From Legionella fairfieldensis ATCC 49588 (GTDB taxonomy: Bacteria > Pseudomonadota > Gammaproteobacteria > Legionellales > Legionellaceae): a DNA stretch of 64,000 nt. Where the stretch lies: positions 1-64,000 of the forward strand of contig NZ_JHYC01000014.1 in the NCBI RefSeq assembly GCF_000621525.1, read 5' to 3'. The notes beneath the pieces were generated by a model. That model was not told the origin of the DNA, made no database searches, and worked only from the letters and a program-made list of their open reading frames with translations. Made by a program: the position numbers and the translations under genes. The first letter of the stretch is position 1. Each line of letters starts with the position of its first letter. Shown in pieces: positions 30,176-38,573 of this stretch.

Positions 30176-31090
30176 CTAGGATGAAACAGGATTAATCGCT
30201 TTTTGTTCACTGCGCGTTTGCAGAAAATCAGTTAATGCTAACAGGTCATTCGATTGTTCGCCAAAAAAAAGAAGGGCTTTTTTTGCCTGATGGAAATGTT
30301 GATGAATAAGTGCGAGTAAGTCTGACTCATTATAAAACCGTGTAAAGGTAATTTTTTGATTCGCCAGATCAGAAGAGCGGCCTTTACCTAGCAAGTCAAT
30401 TTTAGTATAGCGATCAAGATAATCATCCTGTATTTGAAAAACAAGACCCAGATGGGTAGCATACGTACACAAGCTCCTTGCTGCTTCTTGCTCGGGTTTA
30501 CTGGCAGCAAGTACCATATTAATGCAGGCTAAAATTAATTTTCCTGTTTTGAGAGAGTGAATCGCTTTCAATTGCGATTCACTAATGGCTGGATTTATCA
30601 ATTCAGAAAGATCAAGGCTCTGGCCACTGACCATACCTGCGGGGCCACAAGCATTAACCAGTTCGCGTGTTACTGCAATAGTCCGGGAGGCATCCAGATG
30701 CTGAGGCAAGTGCAAGAGCAATAACTCAATAGCCAAAGCCTGCATCCCATCGCCGGCTAAAATGGCAGTGGCCTCATCAAAGGCTTTGTGACAAGTGAGT
30801 TTACCACGGCGCAGATCATCATTATCCATAGCGGGCAGGTCGTCATGAACTAATGAATAACAATGGATCAGTTCAACAGCAGCCGCAATAATATCAAGGC
30901 AAGGAAGTGCTACGTCCAAAAGCTTGCCACACAAATAAACTAACAACGGGCGCAAGCGTTTTCCTCCTGGAAATAACGTATAATTAATAGCCTGTCTTAT
31001 ACGTTCAGCAGGAATAGTCGCTTCCGTTATTAAACGTTGTAAAACGGATTCATGATGAGCAATGTAATGAACGATAGTTGAATTAGTCAT
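30176..31090 (-). CDS. ispA: farnesyl diphosphate synthase (polyprenyl synthetase)
   Basis: It makes farnesyl diphosphate (or geranylgeranyl diphosphate) from IPP and DMAPP. The first motif [14 protein letters not shown] (from Asp83) has the two-residue insertion of bacterial FPP synthases; the second is [18 protein letters not shown] binds substrate. The frame extends upstream to 31150, but the ATG at 31090 ([10 protein letters not shown]) overlaps the xseB stop by 8 bases and gives 304 aa, the normal size. dxs, which usually follows xseB-ispA, is absent. Confidence 0.94.
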   Translation of the reverse strand: MTNSTIVHYIAHHESVLQRLITEATIPAERIRQAINYTLFPGGKRLRPLLVYLCGKLLDVALPCLDIIAAAVELIHCYSLVHDDLPAMDNDDLRRGKLTCHKAFDEATAILAGDGMQALAIELLLLHLPQHLDASRTIAVTRELVNACGPAGMVSGQSLDLSELINPAISESQLKAIHSLKTGKLILACINMVLAASKPEQEAARSLCTYATHLGLVFQIQDDYLDRYTKIDLLGKGRSSDLANQKITFTRFYNESDLLALIHQHFHQAKKALLFFGEQSNDLLALTDFLQTRSEQKAINPVSS

Positions 31091-31301
31091 GTAATAAGTC
31101 ATTACTCTCTGAGTCTGCTGTAGCGAGTATTTCGATTTTCTTTTCAGCACGCTTTAAAACGTCCTGACATTGACGGGCAAGCGTTATACCTTTTTCAAAT
31201 TGTTTCAGTGAGTCTTCCAGGGGTAATTCGCCTTTCTCCAGCAGCATGACTATTTCTTCAAGTTCAGTCATGGATTTTTCAAAAGAAACTGACTTTGTCA
31301 T
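31083..31301 (-). CDS. xseB: exodeoxyribonuclease VII small subunit
   Basis: The 72-aa helical protein has the family pattern [20 protein letters not shown] followed by [18 protein letters not shown]. It partners XseA, not in this window, to degrade single-stranded DNA. It overlaps ispA by 8 bases in the standard xseB-ispA order. Confidence 0.95.
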   Translation of the reverse strand: MTKSVSFEKSMTELEEIVMLLEKGELPLEDSLKQFEKGITLARQCQDVLKRAEKKIEILATADSESNDLLHD

Positions 31302-31418
31302 TAGTAATCCTGATTTTAAATGTCAGAGTATACTGCTTAATTGTAAATTTGTCTTGCCTTAAGCCTGTTGACAAGGGCAAGGCTTCCTCCTAAGCTCAAG
31401 CTTTTAATTCTTCGGCTA

Positions 31419-32771
31419 ATGAAAACAAAAACTCGATTTATTTGTAATCAATGTGCAGCTATTTTTTCCCAGTGGTCAGGTCACTGTACTCAATGCAGTG
31501 CCTGGAATTCTATCAGCGAAGAAGGTATTGTTGCGACTGGTCGAGGTGCGCGCGTAGGAAGTTATGCGAATCAACGCTCAAGCATTACCGCAGTCGATGA
31601 TGTCGTGCTTCATAATGAAGCGCGTATGGATTGTGGATTGTCAGAATTAAACCGTGTTTTGGGTGGTGGACTTGTTGAAGGTTCGGTTGTTCTGATTGGT
31701 GGGGATCCAGGGATTGGTAAATCAACGTTATTGCTTCAGACTCTGGCCAATTTATCGCAAGCTCAAAACGTGTTATATGTGACCGGAGAAGAATCATTAC
31801 AACAGGTAGCAATGCGCGCCAAACGTTTGCAGTTACCTACTACAAACTTGCGTTTACTGGCTGAAACACAGGTAGAAACCATCATTGCGCATGCTCAAAA
31901 AGACACGCCACGTATTATGGTTATTGATTCCATACAAACTATTTTTACAGAGACACTCAGTTCGGCGCCTGGCGGAGTAGGGCAGGTTCGTGAAGCGGCC
32001 GCTCAATTAGTCCGTTTCGCCAAAACGACTCAGACAGCTGTGTTTTTGGTCGGTCATGTAACGAAAGAAGGCGCTTTAGCCGGTCCTCGAGTTTTGGAGC
32101 ACATGGTAGATAGTGTCTTGTATTTTGAAGGGCAGAGCGATAGTCGTTTTCGTGTGATTCGCGCCATAAAAAATCGTTTTGGGGCGGTTAATGAACTCGG
32201 TGTATTTGCGATGACAGACCGTGGTTTAAAAGAGGTGGCTAACCCATCAGCTATTTTTTTATCACGCCAACCAGAACCGACTCCTGGAAGTGCTGTAATG
32301 GTAACCTGGGAAGGCTCAAGACCTATGTTGGTTGAAGTCCAGGCATTAGTTGATGAAGCGCATGGCCAGCAAGCAAAGCGAGTGACCGCCGGGCTTGAAC
32401 ATAATCGCCTTGCTATCTTGTTGGCAGTGTTGCATCGCCATGGCGGTGTGGCAACGTTTGATCAGGATGTTTTTATTAATGTAGTAGGGGGGGTAAAAGT
32501 CACGGAAACGGGAAGCGATCTGGCTTTATTAGCGGCAGTGATATCCAGCTTGCGAAATCGTATTTTTGATCCGGAAACAATTATTTTTGGTGAAGTGGGG
32601 CTGGCAGGGGAAATACGGCCGGTGCAAAGTGGCCAAGAGCGCTTGCGAGAAGCAATCAAACACGGGTTTAAACGGGCTATTGTTCCTTTTGCCAATGCTC
32701 CAAAGCAGGGTGTTTTAGACATGCAGATAGAAGCAGTAAAGCATTTACATGAGGTATTGGAAAAAGTATAA
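31419..32771 (+). CDS. radA: DNA repair protein RadA (Sms)
   Basis: RadA is a RecA-like branch-migration helicase used in recombinational repair and transformation. The N-terminal zinc finger is C9-x2-C12 ... C23-x2-C26. The Walker A motif GGDPGIGKST is near residues 93-102. The RadA-specific KNRFG motif (IKNRFGAVNELGVF) and a Lon-like C-terminal domain follow. The frame opens at a TTG at 31368; the ATG at 31419 gives 450 aa, as in other species. It ends 3 bases from the convergent patatin gene. Confidence 0.96.
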   Translation: MKTKTRFICNQCAAIFSQWSGHCTQCSAWNSISEEGIVATGRGARVGSYANQRSSITAVDDVVLHNEARMDCGLSELNRVLGGGLVEGSVVLIGGDPGIGKSTLLLQTLANLSQAQNVLYVTGEESLQQVAMRAKRLQLPTTNLRLLAETQVETIIAHAQKDTPRIMVIDSIQTIFTETLSSAPGGVGQVREAAAQLVRFAKTTQTAVFLVGHVTKEGALAGPRVLEHMVDSVLYFEGQSDSRFRVIRAIKNRFGAVNELGVFAMTDRGLKEVANPSAIFLSRQPEPTPGSAVMVTWEGSRPMLVEVQALVDEAHGQQAKRVTAGLEHNRLAILLAVLHRHGGVATFDQDVFINVVGGVKVTETGSDLALLAAVISSLRNRIFDPETIIFGEVGLAGEIRPVQSGQERLREAIKHGFKRAIVPFANAPKQGVLDMQIEAVKHLHEVLEKV

Positions 32772-32774
32772 CGG

Positions 32775-33989
32775 CTAATGCTGTTCAAAATAATCGGGTG
32801 GAACACCATAAATAGAACAGGCCAGGGGCTTGCATGATTTCTTTTCCCATTCAGGATTATCAAGTACCTTCTTGGCATCTTTATAACCTGTTTCAAGACG
32901 GAGATTAACGGCTGAACGGACAAAATTATAATCTTTAAATGAATGTGCAAAAGGTGTCCCGCGGTAAATGATATGAACAACGCTAAAACGTTTTTCATGA
33001 CCCAATTGCAAGATTTCTTGTATTTTCGGATCTTTTCTGGCTTCAGGCGTTAAATGTTGACCTAAAATAGTAATCGCTGTTTGTAAATTTTGGCGACTGG
33101 TGTAAACATTGGTTAACCGCCGTGAGTGACTGGCATAGCGAATATCTTTTTGCCGCTCTTCCAATTGATCCATGGTGTGGGGTAACGGGCCTTTTAAACT
33201 GAAACAATCAATGACAAAACAAAGGGTGTCCTGCTCTGGCAAGGCATCAAGCACGGTCACCAACGGTGTATTGGCGTAAATACCTCCATCCCAATAGTAC
33301 TCTCCATCAATTTTAATAGCAGGAAAACCAGGGGGCAGTGCGCCACTCGCCATAACGTGTTCCGGAGTAATGGTTATCATTTGATTGTTAAAAAATATCA
33401 TCTCGCCAGAAGCAACGTTTACTGCACCTAAACAAAGCGTCACTTCTTTTGAGTTAATACGATCAAAATCAATAAGTTTTTCCAACGTATTGCGTAATTC
33501 CGATGTATCGTAATAGCTTAAACGATCGGGTGTATCGTAAGTAAAACTGGTAGGGGGGAAAGGGCGTGGCTTAAAAAAACCATCCAGTCCAAAAAATAGA
33601 GCATGTAAAGCCCCCATACGATTGTGCATATGGTGAGTGATATCAAACGCATCCAGAGTGACAAATAAATCATTCCATAACCTGGGTACGATGGTATCCC
33701 AAAATTCCATTAATTTACTTACCTGATTTTCAGGTGCATTACCGGCAATAATAGCGCTGTTAATTGCACCGATTGATACACCTGCCAAATAATCAGGTTG
33801 ATAACCCCGTTCATGAATGGCACGAAACGCGCCGACTTGATAAGCGCCTAATGCCCCTCCACCCTGGAATACACAGGCAATCCGTTCATAAGTCTGTTTC
33901 GCTTGAGTTGGTTTTTCAGGTTTATTGATTAAACATAACGCTTTTTTATGACATTTTGGATGCTTGTTGATTGGTTTTTTTGTTGCCAT
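32775..33989 (-). CDS. patatin-like phospholipase
   Basis: This lipid acyl hydrolase has the Ser-Asp dyad: oxyanion motif QGGGALGAYQVG, nucleophile Ser72 in GVSIG, and Asp234 in WDGGIYANTP. The frame opens at a TTG at 34004; the ATG at 33989, preceded by AGAGGG, gives 404 aa. A basic, Lys-rich N-terminus (30 residues) precedes the domain, and no signal peptide is present. A C-terminal DUF3734-like region (HLTPEARKDPKIQEILQL) is typical of the bacterial patatin subset. Legionella carries many patatins, several secreted as virulence factors; this one may equally be a housekeeping lipase. Confidence 0.9.
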   Translation of the reverse strand: MATKKPINKHPKCHKKALCLINKPEKPTQAKQTYERIACVFQGGGALGAYQVGAFRAIHERGYQPDYLAGVSIGAINSAIIAGNAPENQVSKLMEFWDTIVPRLWNDLFVTLDAFDITHHMHNRMGALHALFFGLDGFFKPRPFPPTSFTYDTPDRLSYYDTSELRNTLEKLIDFDRINSKEVTLCLGAVNVASGEMIFFNNQMITITPEHVMASGALPPGFPAIKIDGEYYWDGGIYANTPLVTVLDALPEQDTLCFVIDCFSLKGPLPHTMDQLEERQKDIRYASHSRRLTNVYTSRQNLQTAITILGQHLTPEARKDPKIQEILQLGHEKRFSVVHIIYRGTPFAHSFKDYNFVRSAVNLRLETGYKDAKKVLDNPEWEKKSCKPLACSIYGVPPDYFEQH

Positions 33990-34168
33990 GCCCTCTGGTT
34001 CCAAGTGTTGTGTTTTTATAAGTATATATCTTTCCGATAGTTTTGCAGTTTAAACAAGATATCTATAAAAGTTTACTTTGATTAAATTGGTTGCAGGAAG
34101 GGAAACTGATGCTTAATTAATAAGTATTTAGTATTATTTATGCGATATTTTCTTCCTTTTTAAATCCT

Positions 34169-34693
34169 ATGCAAACTGAAAAAACAATTTCTTCTATTCC
34201 CCATTAAAAAACGATAAAGAAGTGGCTCTCGCAGCACTTGCTGACAATGGATGGCTGCTTGAACACGCCTCAGGCGAATTAAAAGCCGATGTTGGGGTTG
34301 TTTTTACCGCACTAAAAGAAGATGGCGAGGCGCTAAAGTTTGTAGCACCTGAGTTAGTAGAAAACCCAATCATTCAACTTTTTGCGCAACGAAAACTTGG
34401 ATACCATACGGCATTAAATCTAACCCAATTCACTTTATCCAGCACAGAGCCAGAAAAAGTGGCTCCTATTAAAGAGCAGGCAACACGTGTACTTAATAAT
34501 ACGTTAGCAATTAAAGCATTTGTTGATGAAATGAATAATATCGACGTATTGAATCGTCCGGTCGAGCAAAGCACAGGCAAGTTTTATCGAATTAGTTAAA
34601 AAAAGATCAACCCTTTCTGATGTCGCAGAGCAATGGTTATCAACCCCGATTTCGCGAATGCTTTCAGACATAGGCGGCAACAGCGGCCATTAA
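34169..34693 (+). pseudogene. decayed DUF4116-type effector gene
   Basis: The segment NDKEVALAALADNGWLLEHA then SGELKADVGVVFTALKEDGE matches the repeat rhythm of DUF4116, a domain found in many Legionella effectors. Its frame is open only from about 34180 to 34599. An ATG at 34169 in another frame encodes MQTEKTISSIPH and stops, so one frameshift lies near 34200. At the 3' end a third frame carries on plausibly (ASFIELVKKRSTLSDVAEQW) to a TAA at 34691-34693. Two indels thus split what looks like one gene. The tail runs over the 3' end of the ZIP gene. Confidence 0.6.
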
Positions 34694-35419
34694 TGTGAAT
34701 CCAATAATAACAAAGCTAAAATCGCCTAAATTACAGCAACGTTTAACCATCACACACCGCTCAAGGCCATGTAAGGTCCCTAAATAGAGAAAAGTCCCGG
34801 CAGAAGCGGCAATTAGAATCGGATCAAATAAGGAGTTTGTTTCCACACCCTGATTGAAGTACCAACCAATAAAAATACCTATCGGTGTCATTAAGCTAAA
34901 GGTGAAGAAGAACCAAAAACTTTGTGAGGGACTTAGCGAGCTTTTATTAAGTTGTACTGCAATAGCAAAACTCTCGGCCCACTTATGGGTAATAATAGCA
35001 AGAAACAGCATAATTATCATTGAATTGTTGTGGTTTAATCCTAATGCTGCCCCTAACATAATGGAATGAATAGAGAGCATGGCCCACGCCATAATAGCAA
35101 AAGCCGGATGAGTTGCATTCTGATGGTGGTAGAGTTCTTTTCCTAAATGCTCAAACCATAAAAAAAACAAAAACACAGCCCCGGTAACAATATAGGCGAG
35201 GGGATAATGATAACCTTTTGCATTAAATAACAGGTTAGATTCCGGTAACATATGCAAGAGTGCTGCGCCCAGGAAAATGCCCGTTGCCAGTGTTTCGCCA
35301 ATGGGAAAATCCACATGTTTATCGCTACTAACCCGTTTTTTGAAAGGGTACCAGCCTGCAAGCAGAATCACCAGAAAAGTGACAAGGGCAAAAACTATTT
35401 TTAAGGTGGTCGTACTCAT
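34664..35419 (-). CDS. ZIP family metal transporter
   Basis: This 251-aa membrane protein of about eight helices imports divalent metals such as zinc or iron. The family signature is SIHSIMLGAALG in one helix and HKWAESFAIAV in the next, supplying His and Glu metal ligands. A short variable loop lies after helix 3. The promoter side is next to a family 2 repeat (35460-35622). A CDF-type exporter gene lies beyond it on the same strand. Confidence 0.88.
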   Translation of the reverse strand: MSTTTLKIVFALVTFLVILLAGWYPFKKRVSSDKHVDFPIGETLATGIFLGAALLHMLPESNLLFNAKGYHYPLAYIVTGAVFLFFLWFEHLGKELYHHQNATHPAFAIMAWAMLSIHSIMLGAALGLNHNNSMIIMLFLAIITHKWAESFAIAVQLNKSSLSPSQSFWFFFTFSLMTPIGIFIGWYFNQGVETNSLFDPILIAASAGTFLYLGTLHGLERCVMVKRCCNLGDFSFVIIGFTLMAAVAAYV

Positions 35420-35459
35420 AAGGTTTCTCTTCTTATCTTATGAAATCTAATAGAATAGA

Positions 35460-35622
35460 TAAGCGTTCATGGGGGTCTTCTTTGGTAGACCTTGTTACAT
35501 GACTATGTCTTTCCCGCAGGCGGGAAACCATCCATCGATTAGCATAATGCTTAATTTGTAGATTCCCGCCTGCGCGGAAAAAACATAGGAGTAAATAATT
35601 TCTTAACCTGTGAACACTTACT
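35460..35622. repeat. interspersed intergenic repeat, family 2 copy 1
   Basis: The element is bounded by TAAGCGTTCATGGGGG at 35460 and CCTGTGAACACTTACT at 35607-35622, which are imperfect inverted repeats. Inside is a perfect palindrome TTTCCCGC-AG-GCGGGAAA (35510-35527) and TTCCCGCCTGCGCG near 35563. A second copy with the same order is at 54481-54663. It fills most of the gap 35420-35748, which holds no credible gene. Confidence 0.7.
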
Positions 35623-35748
35623 ATAATATTGCTGGTTGGCAATCAAAGAAGTGAATAATATTTTCCCACATGCTATTTAGCAAGTATTTTTTCTATTTGA
35701 TTATTTTGCCATAGACAATATGTTGCATTGGAGAGGGATTTAACCAGA

Positions 35749-36888
35749 TCATTCCTGATAAAGAATACCCCATTGGTTTAATAAGCGTATCTGTCTGATG
35801 TTGTGGGAATGTTGTAAAAGATCCTGGCGAATGTGCTCATTGAGTTCTTGCATTTGTGAGAAATCTCCATCGCACTCCAGATCAATAAGTATTTTGCCAT
35901 CCAGATAGTGGAGTGTCCAACGTTGCAGAGCAGGACAGGTTTTTTGCCAGGATAGAAGTAGTTCTTGTTCTATACGTTTACGATTGGGCAGATGAAGAGA
36001 GGGGCAAAATAATTCGTCATCTTCGGGATCAACATGAACAGTGACGTCTTTAACTGCGGGAATCTGGCTGACAAGCGCTTTATCCACGTGTTGGGCAATA
36101 TAGTGTCCTTCAGATACGGATATAAAAGGCGACACCAGAAGATGGACATCCACCAGGATATCCCCACCCATTAAACGACTGCGTAATTGATGAATTTTTT
36201 TTACACCATCCACGGATTGAATAACCCGTTCGATTTGCGCTAATACATCGGGTTCTACGGCTGTGTCAACCAATTCCTTGACGCTATTCCAGCCATAATT
36301 CAGTCCCATTTTAATAATCAGGCAACCGACAATAATTGCTGCCAAAGCGTCAAGATAGGCGAAGCCAAATAAACTGCCCAGTAAACCCAGAGAAACGACA
36401 ATTGAGGATGCTGCATCTGAGCGGTGATGCCAGGCATTGGCAATAACCAAAGCCGATTGAATACGTTGTCCTATATAGCGAGTATAATGAAATAAAAGTT
36501 CATTCGCAGCAATGGATAACAAAGCAATAGGGAAAGCAATCCAGCCGGGCTTATCAACGGCGGCATGAACGAGTTCATGAATTGAATCCCAGGCAATTCC
36601 GGCGCCAGCGAGAATCAATAGAACCGCCAATAGCAATGTTGCTGCTGTTTCAATGCGTTGATGCCCATAAGGATGATCCGCATCAGCGTCCTGACTGCCA
36701 TATTTTGATGCGTAAACAACCATAATGTCAGTGATTAAGTCAGAAAAGGAATGTATGCCATCGGCAAACAAGGCATGAGAATGATAAATTATTCCTCCTG
36801 CCAGCTTAATACCCCCTAAAAGCGCATTAACTACTGCACCAAGTAAGGTAATTTTTTTGGCTTGCCAGTAACGCTCCTGTTGTGACAT
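35749..36888 (-). CDS. cation diffusion facilitator (CDF) family efflux transporter
   Basis: This 379-aa, six-helix proton antiporter exports zinc, iron or manganese. Metal-site residues are visible in ADGIHSFSDLITD (two Asp) and HHRSDAASS (His, Asp). YGHQRIETAATLLLA is the family hallmark. A cytoplasmic C-terminal domain with HVDPEDDE follows, and the protein extends about 80 residues beyond the FieF length. It is followed upstream on the strand by tusA (3-base gap), so the two are likely co-transcribed. Confidence 0.92.
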   Translation of the reverse strand: MSQQERYWQAKKITLLGAVVNALLGGIKLAGGIIYHSHALFADGIHSFSDLITDIMVVYASKYGSQDADADHPYGHQRIETAATLLLAVLLILAGAGIAWDSIHELVHAAVDKPGWIAFPIALLSIAANELLFHYTRYIGQRIQSALVIANAWHHRSDAASSIVVSLGLLGSLFGFAYLDALAAIIVGCLIIKMGLNYGWNSVKELVDTAVEPDVLAQIERVIQSVDGVKKIHQLRSRLMGGDILVDVHLLVSPFISVSEGHYIAQHVDKALVSQIPAVKDVTVHVDPEDDELFCPSLHLPNRKRIEQELLLSWQKTCPALQRWTLHYLDGKILIDLECDGDFSQMQELNEHIRQDLLQHSHNIRQIRLLNQWGILYQE

Positions 36889-36891
36889 GGG

Positions 36892-37122
36892 CTATCCTTT
36901 TTTCAATTGCATCGTAATGTGGATTTCTTCATCAATTTCTTTTAATTCAATAAGCTTATGACCATTAATACGACACCAACAGGGTAAATCATGTTGTGCG
37001 CCTGGATCTGTCGCTATAATAGTTAATGTATCGCCATGTTGTAAATTCTTAACCCTGTTTTGTGTTTTAATGACAGGCATAGGGCACAACAGACGGCGTG
37101 CGTCTAATTCATAATGGGCCAT
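36892..37122 (-). CDS. TusA-family sulfurtransferase
   Basis: The 76-aa protein has LDARRLLCPMPVIKT near its start, with the active Cys13 in the CPxP motif. TusA proteins carry persulfide sulfur to tRNA thiolation or other sulfur pathways. It lies 8 bases after a PP-loop ATPase gene and 3 bases before the CDF gene. The neighbour suggests that it may feed sulfur to the PP-loop enzyme. Confidence 0.92.
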   Translation of the reverse strand: MAHYELDARRLLCPMPVIKTQNRVKNLQHGDTLTIIATDPGAQHDLPCWCRINGHKLIELKEIDEEIHITMQLKKG

Positions 37123-37130
37123 ATTCTACC

Positions 37131-38171
37131 TCACAAATACCAATCTTGCGGAATCTCTTCCGCGCGCATGGGGGGGCTTTTTAAAATGTGAGATTCACCA
37201 TCAGGATAGTGTAAATCAACCTCAACTTCTGCTTCTTCCCGCCCCGAACAAAAACGTCCTGCGATCTGTGCGCAAGTTATAATATCCTCGGCGTTCGGTT
37301 GGCCTTCAATTAAAATCATCGGGCCACGATGTTCGCGTACTTGCATATGAATAAACTGCTTGCGATAGCCCATGAGAAAATTACTTTCGGCTTCGTCACG
37401 GGCAATAATCATTTTATAATAAGGCTTGGGACGTAAATGCCTGCCCGCTTTTAATAGAATGATATCTTCCATATCGTAGTCTCGTGAATTACGATGATCC
37501 CACATATCACGTAAACGGCGAGTATAGTTTTCATCGGTTAAAACACAACAGCCGCCCGAAGGTTGAGCAAACTCTTCAATGGACAGAGCAGTAGCCAGCC
37601 CTAATTGTGGTTTTCGGTTACGTCCCTGAAAATCATAAAGAGCCTCACGATTGACCCAACCTTCGCGTTCTGGTAGGGTGGGAGGCAAGAGTTTAGCGCA
37701 TAAGGGACGTAACAGGCGATCTTCGGCTCCGGATTCTTTAGCGATGACAGGCATTGTGACTTTGCGTTGCGATTTGGGACGTTGACCAATGACTTCACCT
37801 GTAATGATAAAATCGAATCCTTGTTCCTGCATCCATTGATAAGCCTGCTGTACCATGAATATTTTACAATCCAGACAAGGATTTGCATGTTTGCCATAAC
37901 CATGTTTCGGGTTTAATAACACTTCTTTATAGGGTTCAACAATATCAATAATGTGCAGAGGAATACCTAATTGCTCAGCTACCCATAAGGCATCATTTCG
38001 TAAAGGTTTTTCATTTTTTCGATTACGAATCGCTGAAGTATGGCCAGAATGACAAAAACCAGTATAAAAATTAATTCCTTCCACGTGAATGCCTTGTTCC
38101 TGGATAATTTTTACAGCCAGCATGGAATCCAAACCACCAGAAACCAGGGCAACTGCTTTGCGTTTTGTCAT
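37131..38171 (-). CDS. PP-loop ATPase, tRNA thiolation-like (ThiI/MnmA-related)
   Basis: The 346-aa protein starts with the PP-loop SGGLDS (residues 11-16), which adenylates a tRNA base in thiouridine enzymes. A CxxC (PCLDCKIF), GEVIGQRPKSQ and a C-terminal SGGCC are further conserved features. The C-terminal ~100 residues resemble the NFACT-R/DUF814-type domain thought to bind RNA. It is not canonical MnmA or ThiI. It lies directly before a tusA gene, which supports a sulfur-transfer role. The target base is unknown. Confidence 0.85.
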   Translation of the reverse strand: MTKRKAVALVSGGLDSMLAVKIIQEQGIHVEGINFYTGFCHSGHTSAIRNRKNEKPLRNDALWVAEQLGIPLHIIDIVEPYKEVLLNPKHGYGKHANPCLDCKIFMVQQAYQWMQEQGFDFIITGEVIGQRPKSQRKVTMPVIAKESGAEDRLLRPLCAKLLPPTLPEREGWVNREALYDFQGRNRKPQLGLATALSIEEFAQPSGGCCVLTDENYTRRLRDMWDHRNSRDYDMEDIILLKAGRHLRPKPYYKMIIARDEAESNFLMGYRKQFIHMQVREHRGPMILIEGQPNAEDIITCAQIAGRFCSGREEAEVEVDLHYPDGESHILKSPPMRAEEIPQDWYL

Positions 38172-38325
38172 AAGAAAATCCTGATAATAAAATGACCAGT
38201 ATTTTAATCATTCCTTTTCCTGGGTCAAGTGAGTCGATACAAGCAATGCTCCTCAATGCTGCAACCGGGTTTATAGCCTCTCATTTCACAAGGAGAAGCA
38301 TTCAATTTACATCCTGTACACAGCT

Positions 38326-38452
38326 TTATCCACATATTTTGTGGATAAAATAATTTGGCAAAAAGTATAGAAAGCCAAGTATCATAAGCCTTGTATGAAA
38401 TAATAAATAAAAAAAGTTTATTTTAATTCTATGAAAAGAAAAGTTATCCACA
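38326..38452. promoter_or_regulatory. cluster of three perfect DnaA boxes
   Basis: TTATCCACA occurs at 38326-38334 and 38444-38452, and its complement TGTGGATAA at 38340-38348. The first two face each other across 5 bases. Very AT-rich DNA fills the space between and after them. The gap 38172-38573 has no gene. This could be a replication-origin-like, DnaA-titrating or DnaA-regulated site. No dnaA, dnaN or gyrB is nearby. Confidence 0.5.
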
Positions 38453-38573
38453 AGTAGATAATTTAGATAATTAGAGAAATAACCTGACCATCTTATCAAA
38501 TAAAAAATGAAAAAACAGTCTTGACTTAAAAGTTTTTTATTATTTGTTGCTATCTCGCCACAGAATTACAATG

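Noticed and set aside
32462..32998. 178-codon minus-strand frame
   Set aside because: It spans the convergent ends of radA and the patatin gene in another frame, with no family likeness.
35433..35642. 69-codon minus-strand frame
   Set aside because: It coincides with the family 2 repeat and has no protein-like features.
38326..38348. rho-independent terminator at the facing DnaA boxes
   Set aside because: TTATCCACA-TATTT-TGTGGATAA could fold, but no T-run follows and the match to DnaA boxes is exact.
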